Shown one piece after another: positions 9,363 through 17,956 of a DNA stretch of 58,283 nucleotides (positions within the stretch are counted from its first letter, which is position 1; each line of letters begins with the position of its first letter). The notes under the pieces were generated by a model. That model did no database searches. It was not told where the DNA came from and worked only from the letters and a program-made list of their open reading frames with translations. Source of the stretch: a bacterium (GTDB lineage Bacteria > Desulfobacterota > Binatia > UBA12015); NCBI GenBank assembly GCA_030430245.1, contig JAUIFY010000004.1, positions 1-58,283 on the forward strand. Direction: 5' to 3'. Position numbers and translations under genes: made by a program.

Positions 9363-10076
9363 TCAGAGGTCCAGCTCCGGCCGGGCGACGTGCGCGGCGT
9401 CGTCGGCCCCGCCCCGCGCGCGGGAGACGAGCTTCTCGGTCGCCGCATAGAGCCCGTAGGCGATGGCGATCGCGTACGAGGGCGGGCCGAGGAGCGCGGC
9501 ACCGTAGCCGGCGACCAGACCGACGCGAAACTGGGGCCACCAGAGCAGAGCCCCGGCGATCGGCGCGACGATCGCGCCGACACCGAGCAGCGGCTCGCGG
9601 GTCACGATGCCGAGGAGCAGCGTCGCGGTGCCCAGAAGCGATGCCCCGAGCCAGATCCGCATGCCCGCCCGGCTCCAGCCTCCGTGCGTCAGCCGCGTCT
9701 CGATCGCGACCGCGGCACGCATGAGGTGCCGGCGCACCAACGGCACGTCGAGATCGCGGAGCGCCGCGGAGAACACGTCGTCCGCTTCCACGCGCGAGAC
9801 GGGCGGCGTCAGAGTCGAGCCGTTCTCGATCAGATGGTCGTGCAGGAGGGCGGCGAGGGAGTGGCGGCCGTACGCCGGGACGAACCATCGGAGGAACCAC
9901 GGCACCGAGGCCAGGTCCGTGACCGGCAGATCGCCCGGAAGCACGGTGAAGTCGTAGCCGGCCGCCTCGTCTCGGTAGCGGAACCCTTCGCGCAGGACGA
10001 ACCCGGTATCCGAGCGCTGCTCGATCACGACCTGCGCCGAGGCGGCTCCGTCGACGCTCGAGAACCGACCGCTCAT
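9363..10076 (-). CDS. DUF1353 protein with membrane C-terminus
   Basis: A 237-residue protein that starts at an ATG overlapping the glutathione reductase stop (ATGA). Residues about 20-130 match DUF1353: the strand pattern GFRYRDEAAGYDFTVLPGDL, then LASVPWFLRWFVPAYGRHSLAALLHDHLI with the conserved LHDxLY-like motif. DUF1353 proteins are often phage-derived and of unknown activity. Here the domain continues into about 100 residues with three or four hydrophobic helices (WLGASLLGTATLLLGIV, GVGAIVAPIAGALLWW), an addition I do not associate with the usual short family members. Function unknown. Confidence 0.7.
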   Translation of the reverse strand: MSGRFSSVDGAASAQVVIEQRSDTGFVLREGFRYRDEAAGYDFTVLPGDLPVTDLASVPWFLRWFVPAYGRHSLAALLHDHLIENGSTLTPPVSRVEADDVFSAALRDLDVPLVRRHLMRAAVAIETRLTHGGWSRAGMRIWLGASLLGTATLLLGIVTREPLLGVGAIVAPIAGALLWWPQFRVGLVAGYGAALLGPPSYAIAIAYGLYAATEKLVSRARGGADDAAHVARPELDL

Positions 10077-11431
10077 TCCGCCGAGACCGGCTCGCGCATC
10101 GTGACGAACTCCTCGGCCGCCGTCGGGTGGATGCCGATGGTCGCATCGAACTGCGCCTTGGTCGCCTTGCACTTCACGGCGATGGCGATGCCCTGAATGA
10201 TCTCGCCTGCATCCGGCCCGACCATGTGAACGCCCACGACGCGGTCCGAGGCGGAGTCGACGACAAGCTTCATCATCGTCTGCTCGCCGCGGCCGGTGAG
10301 CGTGTGTTTCAGCGCCCGGAACTTCGAGCGATAGACCTCGACGTCTCCGTAGCGCTCGCGCGCCTGCTCCTCGGTCAAACCGACACTCCCGATACTCGGC
10401 TGGCTGAAGACGGCCGAGGCGACGTCCTCGTGATCGGGCGACGTCGGCCGGCCGTCGAAGAGCGTCGCGGCGAGACACATGCCCTCGTGGATCGCGACCG
10501 GGGTCAGGCTGATGCGATCGGTCACGTCCCCGATTGCGTGGATGCTCGGCACGGACGACGCGCCGAACTCGTCGACCTCGATCGCTCCCCCCTTCCCCAG
10601 CTTCACTCCGGCCTTCTCCAGGCCGAGGCCCTTCGTGAGCGGAACCCGGCCGATCGCACACAGGATCTGGTCCACCTCGAGAGCCGAGCCGTCGTCGAGC
10701 GTCGCGACCAGCCCTCCGGCGGTCTTCTCGATGGAGGCGACCGTCGAGTCGAACCGCAGATCGATCTCCTTCTTGCGCATCTCCTCGGCGAGAGTCGTGC
10801 GGCAGTCGTCGTCGAAGCCACGAAGGAACAACGGCCCCCGGTAGACCTGCGTCACCTTCGAGCCCATGCCGTGGAGAATCCCCGCGAACTCGACGGCGAT
10901 GTAGCCCCCGCCGACGATGAGGATCCGCTTCGGCCGCCGCTCGAGCGCGAAGATCTCGTTCGAGCTGATCGCGTGCTCGGAGCCCGAGTGCTCCGGCATG
11001 CGGGGCCAGCCGCCCGTCGCGACGAGGATGTGCTCGGCGGTGATCCGCCTGCCGCCGACCTCGACCGTGTGCGGATCGACGATCGTCGCTCGATCCTCGA
11101 AGATCTGGACTCCGTTGCTCTCGAGGATGTTGCGATAGATCCCGTTCAGTCGCGCGATCTCGCGGTCCTTGTTGGCGATCAGGGTGCCCCAGTCGAAGCT
11201 GCACGGTCCCACGGTCCAGCCGTAGGCCGCCGCGTCTTCGAAATCCTCGGCGTAGTGCGAGGCGTAGACCATGAGCTTCTTGGGAATGCAGCCCACGTTC
11301 ACGCAGGTGCCCCCGAGCCGTCGCTCCTCGGCGACGGCGACCCGCGCCCCGTAGGAAGCGGACATCCGGCTCGCTCGGACGCCGCCGGAGCCGGCCCCGA
11401 TGGTGAAGAGATCGTAATCATAACGCGCCAT
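10073..11431 (-). CDS. gor: Glutathione-disulfide reductase
   Basis: A 452-residue FAD- and NAD(P)H-dependent disulfide oxidoreductase. The N-terminal FAD loop is GAGSGGVRASR; the redox-active disulfide lies in GGTCVNVGCIPKKLM; the NADPH Rossmann loop is GGGYIAVEFAGILHGMG; and the C-terminal interface carries GIHPTAAEEFVTM, supplying the His-Glu pair of the partner subunit. The lack of a mercury or lipoamide signature and the GSGGVRASR loop favour glutathione reductase over other family members. It keeps glutathione reduced in the cytoplasm. It is divergent from the fatty acyl-CoA ligase (49 bases between starts) and translationally coupled to the DUF1353 gene. Confidence 0.9.
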   Translation of the reverse strand: MARYDYDLFTIGAGSGGVRASRMSASYGARVAVAEERRLGGTCVNVGCIPKKLMVYASHYAEDFEDAAAYGWTVGPCSFDWGTLIANKDREIARLNGIYRNILESNGVQIFEDRATIVDPHTVEVGGRRITAEHILVATGGWPRMPEHSGSEHAISSNEIFALERRPKRILIVGGGYIAVEFAGILHGMGSKVTQVYRGPLFLRGFDDDCRTTLAEEMRKKEIDLRFDSTVASIEKTAGGLVATLDDGSALEVDQILCAIGRVPLTKGLGLEKAGVKLGKGGAIEVDEFGASSVPSIHAIGDVTDRISLTPVAIHEGMCLAATLFDGRPTSPDHEDVASAVFSQPSIGSVGLTEEQARERYGDVEVYRSKFRALKHTLTGRGEQTMMKLVVDSASDRVVGVHMVGPDAGEIIQGIAIAVKCKATKAQFDATIGIHPTAAEEFVTMREPVSAE

Positions 11432-11480
11432 GGGACGTACTATCCCTTTTTCGGAGCGCCCCTGCTAATCCAGAGCCGCC

Positions 11481-13280
11481 ATGTACCAGGACGTCGGCAC
11501 CGCGACCCTGATCGAGGACCTGATCGAGCTGCCGACGTTCCGTGCCATCCGCGACTCGCTCGTGAGCGCGGGGGCGGGGGCGTTCCGGACGATGGGCTTG
11601 GTGTGCCGAGACCAGGCCGAGAAGATCCCGGACCGGATCGCGCTCCGCTTCGAAGCCGAGGAGGTCTCGTACGGTGCGTACAATGCCGGCGTGAACCGAT
11701 TCACACACCTCCTCCGACACCACGGCGTCGAGCGAGGCGACGTCGTCAACATCATGATGGAGAACTCACCGGCGATGTTGATGGCCCAAGGAGCGTGCGC
11801 CAAGCTCGGCGCGATCGGCGCCCTCGTGAACAGCCACCTCGAGGGCGATGCGCTCGCGCACGTCCACACCGCGTCGAAGGCGCGCGTCGCCCTCGTCGAT
11901 GCGGCGTGTACGGAAGCCGTCGTCCCGGTGCTCGACCGCCTCGGCGAAATCACGGTCCATGGCGACGACGCGCACGGCGCCTCGCACCCGAGCCTCCGAT
12001 CCCTTCCGGACGAGCTCGCCGGCGCCTCGGAGGACGAGCCCGACATCGCGGACGTGACCATCGGCGACGTGTTCCTCTACGTGTACACGTCGGGCACCAC
12101 CGGATTTCCGAAGCCCGCGATCGTGCGACACCTGCGCTTCACCGCCGGCGGGCACTCGCTCGCGATCATGCTCGGTGAGACCGAGGACGATTGCGCCTAC
12201 GCACCGACGCCGCTCTACCACGGCTACGCGAACTTCGTCGGGTTCGCCCCCGCCTTCCACAAGGGCGCGTGCTTCGCCTCCCGGCGGAGGTTCAGCGCGA
12301 GCGAGTTCCTGCACGACGTGCGGCGCCACCGGGCGACCGTCTTCTGCTACGTGGGCGAGCTCTGTCGGTACCTGATGCGCACGCCGGAGACGCCGCGCGA
12401 TCGGGATCACGCGATCCGAATCGCGACCGGCTCGGGACTGCGCCCCGACGTCTGGGAGGCGTTCCAGCGGCGGTTCGGCATCGCGCGCATCGTCGACTCG
12501 TATGGGCAGAGCGAGGGAAACGTCAGTCTTCAGAACCGGCGGGGGCGCGTCGGGTCGTGCGGACGGGCCCAGCCGTTCACCCATCACTTGCTGCGCCTCG
12601 GCCGCTACGACCACGAGGCGGGGGACCTCGTCCGCGGTGAGGACGGCTTCGTGGCCGAATGCCGCGTGGGAGAGACCGGCGAGCTGCTCGGCAAGATCGA
12701 TGCGCGAGCGACCATGGCGTTCGACGGATACGCCGACGCGAGGGACAACGAGCGAAAGCTCGTACGCGACTGCTTCGAGAAGGGCGACGTCTACCTTCGA
12801 ACCGGCGACCTCCTGCGCCGCGACTACGAATCGTACTACTACTTCGTCGATCGCATCGGAGACACGTTTCGGTGGAAGGGCGAGAACGTCGCGACGATGG
12901 AGGTCGAGCATCTGCTCAACGCCGCGCCATCGATTCACGAGTCGGCCGTGTACGGCGTACGCGTGCCGGGCACGGACGGCAGAGCCGGCATGGCTCTCGT
13001 CGTGCCGGCGACCGCGGCGAGCTTCGATCCGGCCGCGTTTCACCAGTTCGTTACGGGAGCCCTGCCTCCCTACGCGCGCCCTCTCTTCGTGCGCGTCGCG
13101 CGCGGCGTCGACGTGACGGGCAACTTCAAGACGCGCAAGACCCGCCTGCAAGCCGAGGGGTTCGACCCCTCGGCGGTCGGTGGTGATCCCCTCTGGTTCC
13201 GGGACGACGAGCGGCGAACCTTCGTACGTCTCGACCAGCCGCTCTTCGACCGGATCCGCGACGGCACCCTCCGGCTCTGA
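11481..13280 (+). CDS. Long/very-long-chain acyl-CoA synthetase (FATP-like)
   Basis: A 599-residue ANL-superfamily adenylating enzyme that activates a carboxylic acid with ATP and joins it to CoA. The P-loop is YVYTSGTTGFPKPAIV; the adenine-binding region is RIVDSYGQSEGN; YLRTGDLLRRDYESYYYFVDR and the hinge with DTFRWKGENVAT follow the FATP/FadD6 pattern rather than that of short-chain ligases. The N-terminus (TFRAIRDSLVSAG, VCRDQAEKIPDRIALRF) also agrees. Substrates are probably long or branched fatty acids or sterol side-chain acids. The P450 gene follows 79 bases downstream on the same strand, which suggests oxidation and CoA activation of one hydrophobic substrate. Confidence 0.88.
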   Translation: MYQDVGTATLIEDLIELPTFRAIRDSLVSAGAGAFRTMGLVCRDQAEKIPDRIALRFEAEEVSYGAYNAGVNRFTHLLRHHGVERGDVVNIMMENSPAMLMAQGACAKLGAIGALVNSHLEGDALAHVHTASKARVALVDAACTEAVVPVLDRLGEITVHGDDAHGASHPSLRSLPDELAGASEDEPDIADVTIGDVFLYVYTSGTTGFPKPAIVRHLRFTAGGHSLAIMLGETEDDCAYAPTPLYHGYANFVGFAPAFHKGACFASRRRFSASEFLHDVRRHRATVFCYVGELCRYLMRTPETPRDRDHAIRIATGSGLRPDVWEAFQRRFGIARIVDSYGQSEGNVSLQNRRGRVGSCGRAQPFTHHLLRLGRYDHEAGDLVRGEDGFVAECRVGETGELLGKIDARATMAFDGYADARDNERKLVRDCFEKGDVYLRTGDLLRRDYESYYYFVDRIGDTFRWKGENVATMEVEHLLNAAPSIHESAVYGVRVPGTDGRAGMALVVPATAASFDPAAFHQFVTGALPPYARPLFVRVARGVDVTGNFKTRKTRLQAEGFDPSAVGGDPLWFRDDERRTFVRLDQPLFDRIRDGTLRL

Positions 13281-13359
13281 GCGACTCGACCGATCGGACA
13301 GCCCCACGGCGTTGATCCGACGCCGCCCGGTTGGCAGGCTCCTCCCCGAGGAGAGCCGC

Positions 13360-14607
13360 ATGCAGCTCGAAGACATCGACCTCTCGAAGCTCGCGAGCTT
13401 CGGAGGCGACATGCCGGACCATTGGTTCACGTTCCTGCGCGAGGAAGCGCCCGTGTGGTTCCACCCGCCCGTCGACGATTGCCCGGAGCTCGGAGGCGAA
13501 GGGTTCTGGGTCTTCTCGAAGTACGACGACATCCGATCCGCGAATCGGGACAGCCGGACGTTCTCGGCCGAGACGGGACCGGGACGCACCGGCGGTGGGA
13601 TCATGCTGCGCGACGTCGACCAGGCGCTCGGCTCCAACATGATCATGACCGATCCGCCGAAGCAGCAGCGGATGCGCCAGCTGGTCAACATCGGTTTCTC
13701 GCCGCGCGCCGTTCGAAGGCTCGAGCACTACACGCGAGCGCTCACGCGCGAGCGAATCGACGGCTTTCTCGCGCGCGGCGAGTGCGAGCTCGTGAGCGAG
13801 CTCGCGGCCGAAGTTCCGCTGCAGGTCATCGCGGAGATCCTCGGAGTCCCCGCGAGCGATCGGGAGAAGGTCTTCACCTGGACGAACAAGGCGCTCGACG
13901 ATTCCGACGACGACGATCGCATGAACGCGTACATCCAGATGTACGCGTATGCGAGTGAGCTGGGCCAGGAGAAGAAGGATCGCCCGACCGACGACATCTT
14001 CTCACGCGTCGTCGCCGCCGAGATCCCCGACGAGAACGGCACACCGGTGCGGTTGAACGAGTTCGAGATCGCGTCGTTCTTCCAGCTGATCGCGACCGGG
14101 GGCAGCGAAACGACGCGCAACGCGATCACGGGCGGGCTCCTCGCCTTCATCGACCATCCCGACCAACTCGAGCGACTGAGGAGCGATCGCGCGCTCCTGC
14201 CGAAGGCCACCGACGAGATCCTCCGCTGGACCAGTCCGGTCAACTATTTCCGACGCACGGCCACCCGCGACGTGGTCGTCCGCGACCAGACGATCCGCGC
14301 CGGCGACAAGGTCTCCCTCTGGCACTGCTCCGGAAACCGCGACGAGGACGTCTTCCGGGACCCGTTCCGCTTCGACATCACGCGCTCCCCCAACGACCAC
14401 CTCGCTTTCGGCGGCGGCGGCGCGCACTACTGCCTCGGGGCGAATCTCGCCAAGATGGAGATCGAGATCGTCTACGACGAGATGCTGAACCGCATGACCG
14501 AGTTCGAGGTCGCGGGCGAGATCGAGCGCTTCTACACGTCCTGGTACCTGAACGTCTTCGGCGGATACCAGAGGCTGCCCATCCGGTTCCGTACGCTCTC
14601 CGACTGA
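13360..14607 (+). CDS. Cytochrome P450
   Basis: A 415-residue soluble bacterial class I P450. The I helix has the oxygen-activating segment IATGGSETTRN (usual AGxET is ATGGSET here), the K helix ExxR is EILR, and the haem loop is FGGGGAHYCLGANLAKME with Cys358 as axial ligand. The start is set at the ATG of MQLEDIDLSKL, preceded by CCGAGGAGAG. The longer upstream frame overlaps the ligase gene and is serine-rich shadow. The motif set is close to the CYP125/CYP142/linalool-hydroxylase group, which oxidises terminal methyl groups of sterols and terpenes; that assignment is tentative. No ferredoxin gene is adjacent. Confidence 0.92.
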   Translation: MQLEDIDLSKLASFGGDMPDHWFTFLREEAPVWFHPPVDDCPELGGEGFWVFSKYDDIRSANRDSRTFSAETGPGRTGGGIMLRDVDQALGSNMIMTDPPKQQRMRQLVNIGFSPRAVRRLEHYTRALTRERIDGFLARGECELVSELAAEVPLQVIAEILGVPASDREKVFTWTNKALDDSDDDDRMNAYIQMYAYASELGQEKKDRPTDDIFSRVVAAEIPDENGTPVRLNEFEIASFFQLIATGGSETTRNAITGGLLAFIDHPDQLERLRSDRALLPKATDEILRWTSPVNYFRRTATRDVVVRDQTIRAGDKVSLWHCSGNRDEDVFRDPFRFDITRSPNDHLAFGGGGAHYCLGANLAKMEIEIVYDEMLNRMTEFEVAGEIERFYTSWYLNVFGGYQRLPIRFRTLSD

Positions 14608-14766
14608 CCCAACGTGCGGTCGCCGAACGCGCGCCGAGACCGGCCCGGTTCGCCATGCGCCCCTCTCCGTGCCGTCCGCCGACGGGCTCGGAACCCATCC
14701 CGCGGGAGCCCCGAGGGCGGAGCGCGGCGTCGGGCGAGGCTCCCGGTGGACGAGCGCGCCCGCACG

Positions 14767-14809
14767 CGAAAGCCGCTTCGTCCCGGGGCCCGGGACGAAG
14801 CGGCTTTCG
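14767..14809. terminator. Perfect 21-bp inverted repeat hairpin
   Basis: Arms 14767-14787 and 14789-14809 are exact reverse complements around a single central G; the left arm begins CGAAAGCCGCTTCGTCCCGG. It lies 160 bases after the P450 stop and 48 bases before the sigma factor start. No T-run follows in either direction beyond the TTTC at the stem base, so it is not a classical intrinsic terminator, but a stem this long would block read-through from the P450 operon or act as a protein-binding site. Confidence 0.5.
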
Positions 14810-14832
14810 TGCGACGAATCCGGCTCGATGCG

Positions 14833-14857
14833 GTAACCTGTCGGACGCGGAGACGTA
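14833..14857 (+). promoter_or_regulatory. Candidate ECF-type promoter (GTAACC-N15-CGTA)
   Basis: GTAACC lies at 14833-14838 and CGTA at 14854-14857, 15 bases apart. ECF sigma factors commonly autoregulate from GTAACC/GGAACC-like -35 elements followed by a CGxA -10, and NrsF-linked sigma factors such as Caulobacter SigF are described with a GTAACC-N16-CGAA motif. The -10 would overlap the annotated ATG at 14857. If the promoter is real, the functional start is therefore downstream, for example the ATG at 14911. Pattern match only. Confidence 0.4.
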
Positions 14858-15426
14858 TGGACGGGAACGAGGGGAAGGAGAGCGCAGGCACCGAGCCGGG
14901 CGCGCGAGCGATGTGGATGGAGAAGGCCCAGGCGGGCGACCGCCTGGCGTACCGGAGTCTTCTCGACGACATCCACGGCGAGCTCGCACGCTACGTCCGG
15001 CGACGAACCCGCGACCCCCAGGAAGTGGAGGACATCGTTCAGGAGGTTTTGCTCACGATCCACCGGGCACGCCATACGTTCGACCCCGCCCGGCCGTTCG
15101 AGCCGTGGATGTACGCGATCGCGCGCAACACGACGATCGACTACGGGCGCCGCCGCGCGACGCGCGGTCAGAGGGAGATCCTGACCGAACAACTTCCCGA
15201 GGTCGCCGCGGACGCCGCGTCCACGGACGCGCCCCTCACCGCGGCCTTGGCCCGACTGCCGCCGAACCAACGCGAGGCGTTCTCGATGCTCAAGCTCGAA
15301 GGCCTCTCCGTCGAGGCGGCCGCGGAACGAGCCGGGGTCACACCCGGAACACTCCGCGTCCGAGCCCACCGCGCCTACCGTGCGGTGAAGGCATCGATCG
15401 GAAGCGAAGCCGAGGGAGATCGTTGA
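14857..15426 (+). CDS. ECF RNA polymerase sigma factor
   Basis: A 189-residue group 4 sigma-70. Region 2 covers YRSLLDDIHGELARYVRRR, then DPQEVEDIVQEVLLTIHRARHTFD and RPFEPWMYAIARNTTIDYGRR (region 2.3/2.4). Region 4 covers LARLPPNQREAFSMLKLEGLSV and the helix-turn-helix AAERAGVTPGTLRVRAHRAYRAV. It directs RNA polymerase to a small regulon. A membrane protein of the NrsF type follows one base after its stop and should be its anti-sigma factor. A second in-frame ATG at residue 19 (14911) is an alternative start, favoured if the overlapping promoter candidate is used. Wider context suggests a stress or metal signal, but nothing specifies it. Confidence 0.92.
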   Translation: MDGNEGKESAGTEPGARAMWMEKAQAGDRLAYRSLLDDIHGELARYVRRRTRDPQEVEDIVQEVLLTIHRARHTFDPARPFEPWMYAIARNTTIDYGRRRATRGQREILTEQLPEVAADAASTDAPLTAALARLPPNQREAFSMLKLEGLSVEAAAERAGVTPGTLRVRAHRAYRAVKASIGSEAEGDR

Positions 15427-15427
15427 C

Positions 15428-16093
15428 GTGAGCGAGCCGCGCGACGATCTCGGAAGCACCGAATCCCTGATCGACCACTTGGTCGACGACCTGGAGCCGG
15501 TGAAGCGCGTTTGGTCTCCCGCCACGCACCTCGGGTTCTGGCTCGCCATCGAGCTCCTCGTCTTCGGGCTGATCGCGAGCCTCGCGCTCCGCATGGACGT
15601 CCTGGACCAGCTCGCGAACCCGCTCTTCCTGCTCGAGCTGACCCTCCTGATCGCAGCCGGCGGCCTGTCGGCGGCGATGGCGCTCCTGTCCGCGGTGCCC
15701 GGGCGGGAGCCGAGCCGCGGCGCGGTGGCCCTGGCGATCGCCCTGCTCGTGGGCTCGTTCGTGGCGCTCTACCAGGAGATGCCCGGGGCCGCACGCACTC
15801 TGGCGAGCGCACCGTGGGGGATGGCGTGCGCGCTGGAGACGATGGCGTTCGCGATCGTCCCGTGGCTCGCCCTCCTCTGGTTCGCCCGTCGCGGAGCCTC
15901 GCTCGTCCCGGTCCTGTCGGGCGGCCTCGCGGGCCTCGCGGCCTTTCTGCTCGCCGCCGCCACCATGCGCGTCGTCTGCCCGGTCGACGACTTCTGGCAC
16001 CTCGTGCTCTGGCATCTCACCCCGGTCGCCCTGGGCCTCGGCACGAGCTGCGCGATCGGCCTCCTCCTCCTCCGCGCGTGGCGCGAGGACTGA
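15428..16093 (+). CDS. NrsF/DUF1109-family membrane anti-sigma factor
   Basis: A 221-residue protein with a short soluble N-terminus (DDLGSTESLIDHLVDDLEPVKRV) followed by six hydrophobic helices, the layout of DUF1109/NrsF proteins. These hold a cognate ECF sigma factor at the inner membrane and release it on a signal. In characterised members a periplasmic cysteine pair senses chromate or cadmium; here the candidates are the cysteines in GMACALETM and RVVCPVDDFW. The GTG start is one base after the sigma stop, which implies coupled translation. Partner assignment rests on adjacency and family. Confidence 0.82.
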   Translation: MSEPRDDLGSTESLIDHLVDDLEPVKRVWSPATHLGFWLAIELLVFGLIASLALRMDVLDQLANPLFLLELTLLIAAGGLSAAMALLSAVPGREPSRGAVALAIALLVGSFVALYQEMPGAARTLASAPWGMACALETMAFAIVPWLALLWFARRGASLVPVLSGGLAGLAAFLLAAATMRVVCPVDDFWHLVLWHLTPVALGLGTSCAIGLLLLRAWRED

Positions 16094-16097
16094 CGGG

Positions 16098-16790
16098 CTA
16101 CGTCCGGTTCCTCCACTCGCGCAAGGCCGCGTGGAGGGCCGGCAGGCCGTCGTACACCTCGATCGCTCCCGCCGCGTGAAGGTCCGACTCTCCCGACACG
16201 CCGGTCGCGACACCCACCGCGGGCATGCCCGCAGCGCGGGAGGCCGCGATGTCGCCCGCGTTGTCTCCCACGCCGAGGCAGCGCTCGGGCGCGACACCGA
16301 GCTTCTCGCAACACGCGAGCATGCCTTCGGGATCGGGCTTGATGTGATCGAGGCCGTCGCGGCCGACGATCGCGCCGAAGCAGTCGAGCACCTTCTCGAG
16401 CTTCAGGACGTCGCGAATCACCCAATCGGGGTTCGAGCTCACGATCCCCGCGCGCAGCCCCAGAGCGGGCAACGCACGGAGAAGCTCTTCGGCCCCGTCG
16501 AACAGCTCGACCTGGCCGATGCCGACCGCCTCGTACTCCGCAAGCAGCTTCGACACCTCGACCTGGGCGCGCAGCAACGCCTCCCCGTCGAGATGGCCGC
16601 CCCGGGCGACGTGACCGTAGAGACCGAAGCACCCGCGGGGAGCACCCTCGAGATACTCTGCCGGCACGCCGTGGGCCTCGTACCTCGCACGCATGAGCGG
16701 GAGCGCCTCGCGCCACTTCACGAAGTTGCCGAGCGGGGCGAGCGTGCGATCGAAATCGAAGACGAGGGCCTGCAGGTCGGAAGAGAACAT
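16098..16790 (-). CDS. HAD-superfamily phosphatase
   Basis: A 230-residue HAD hydrolase with all four motifs: I, VFDFDRTLAPL with nucleophile Asp and general acid Asp; II, IVSSNPDW; III, the lysine in HIKPDPEGM; IV, GVGDNAGDIAASRAAG. A helical cap (about residues 20-90) between motifs I and II places it with phosphoglycolate phosphatase-like C1-cap enzymes. It dephosphorylates a small phosphorylated metabolite not identifiable here. The start is the ATG of MFSSDLQALVF. It lies 8 bases downstream of the thpR gene, so the minus-strand run 19046-16098 is probably one transcript. Confidence 0.88.
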   Translation of the reverse strand: MFSSDLQALVFDFDRTLAPLGNFVKWREALPLMRARYEAHGVPAEYLEGAPRGCFGLYGHVARGGHLDGEALLRAQVEVSKLLAEYEAVGIGQVELFDGAEELLRALPALGLRAGIVSSNPDWVIRDVLKLEKVLDCFGAIVGRDGLDHIKPDPEGMLACCEKLGVAPERCLGVGDNAGDIAASRAAGMPAVGVATGVSGESDLHAAGAIEVYDGLPALHAALREWRNRT

Positions 16791-16798
16791 CCCCGCTC

Positions 16799-17347
16799 CT
16801 ATACCAGGGCACGGCCGAGCGGGTACTCCGCCTCGGGGCGATGCACCGCCTGCTTCCTGGAAAGCCGCGACGAGTAGAGCCAGAAGCGGTCGATCTCGAT
16901 GGGCCCCTCCTCGAACAGGGCGTTCTGGCTGATGAAGCTGCCGACCGCCCGGGTGGGCGTTCGCCTCAGCCGCGCGAGCGTGACATGCGGCGCGAACTTG
17001 CGGCGCTCGGGCGCCACCCCGCTTCGGACGAGCGCCGCGTCGACCCGCTGGTGAAGGATTCGAAGCGCGTCGCTCCGCTCGACACCGACCCAGAGGACCC
17101 GCGGCTGGCCCCGGGGCGGAAAGTGTCCGACGCCCCGGAGCGTGAGAGGAAACGGCTCGACGCTCACGCTGCCGAGCCCATCGCGGATCTCGTCGAACAC
17201 GTGCTCCTCCACCTCCCCGATGAACCGGATGGTGAGGTGCATCTGCTCCGGCTCCGTCCACCGCGCGCCCGGCACGTCGCAGCACAACCCGGCGAGCCGT
17301 TCTCGAACGACGTCGGGAAGCTCGAGACTCACGAAGAGTCGAATCAC
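16799..17347 (-). CDS. thpR: RNA 2',3'-cyclic phosphodiesterase
   Basis: A 182-residue 2H phosphoesterase. The two signature H-x-T-x motifs are in EQMHLTIRFIG and APHVTLARLRR, spaced as in the ThpR/LigT family, and the protein opens VIRLFVSLELPDVVRERL, a typical start. It hydrolyses the 2',3'-cyclic phosphate at RNA ends to 2'-phosphate. The GTG start overlaps the Nudix stop by the GTGA arrangement. The long frame extending further upstream on this strand is a fusion of shadow sequence. Confidence 0.88.
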   Translation of the reverse strand: MIRLFVSLELPDVVRERLAGLCCDVPGARWTEPEQMHLTIRFIGEVEEHVFDEIRDGLGSVSVEPFPLTLRGVGHFPPRGQPRVLWVGVERSDALRILHQRVDAALVRSGVAPERRKFAPHVTLARLRRTPTRAVGSFISQNALFEEGPIEIDRFWLYSSRLSRKQAVHRPEAEYPLGRALV

Positions 17348-17955
17348 GCCTTCGAGCGAGCCTCTTCGTCGAGGAGCGCCGCGCGCAGGAAATCGCGGAT
17401 CATCCGATACGTCATGCCCCAGACCGTGTTCCCCTCGTAGAGAAACGCGGGAAAGTCGGCCCGGAAGTCCCCTCGCGCGATCGGGGTGGTCCCGTGGTAG
17501 CGATCGTCGCGGAAGACCCGCAAAGGAATCCAGACGACGTCGGCGACCTCTCTCGTATCGATCGTGGTCGGGCGGGGCCGATCGAGCTCGAAGAGGAACG
17601 GCGTGACGACCATGTCGAGCGCCTTGCCGCGGGCCTGCGCCTGCACGTCGTCGAGGCGCGAGATGAGCCGGCCGTGACGCGCGAGGTCGATCCCGACTTC
17701 CTCGAGAGTCTCGCGCATCGCGGTGTGCTCGAGCGTCGGATCGTGGGCGTCGCGATGCCCGCCCGGGAACGCCATGTGGCCGGACCACGGGTCGCCGTCG
17801 AGCTCTGCCCGCCGGATCAGGAGGACGTCCAGATCGTCGCCCGACGGGGTGAGCGTCATCGCCACCGCGGCGCGGCGCGCGTGCTCGAGATCCACGATCT
17901 GCGGATCCCGCTCGCTCAGTCGGTCGTCGATCGATCGGAGCAGCTTGCGCGCCAC
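17344..17955 (-). CDS. Nudix hydrolase (CoA pyrophosphatase-like)
   Basis: A 203-residue Nudix protein. The Nudix box region reads FPGGHRDAHDPTLEHTAMRE then TLEEVGI, with the REx2EEVG metal-binding core. Upstream, VLLIRRAELDGDPWSGHMAF is the L-x-x-R-x6-GxxxFPGG pattern of NudL-type CoA diphosphatases. The long later part (GNTVWGMTYRMIRDFL) is also typical of that group. It cleaves a nucleoside diphosphate linkage, probably in CoA or oxidised CoA. A GTG start one base after the HNH gene's stop is chosen because the much longer frame above it is non-coding. Confidence 0.82.
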   Translation of the reverse strand: MARKLLRSIDDRLSERDPQIVDLEHARRAAVAMTLTPSGDDLDVLLIRRAELDGDPWSGHMAFPGGHRDAHDPTLEHTAMRETLEEVGIDLARHGRLISRLDDVQAQARGKALDMVVTPFLFELDRPRPTTIDTREVADVVWIPLRVFRDDRYHGTTPIARGDFRADFPAFLYEGNTVWGMTYRMIRDFLRAALLDEEARSKA

Positions 17956-17956
17956 G

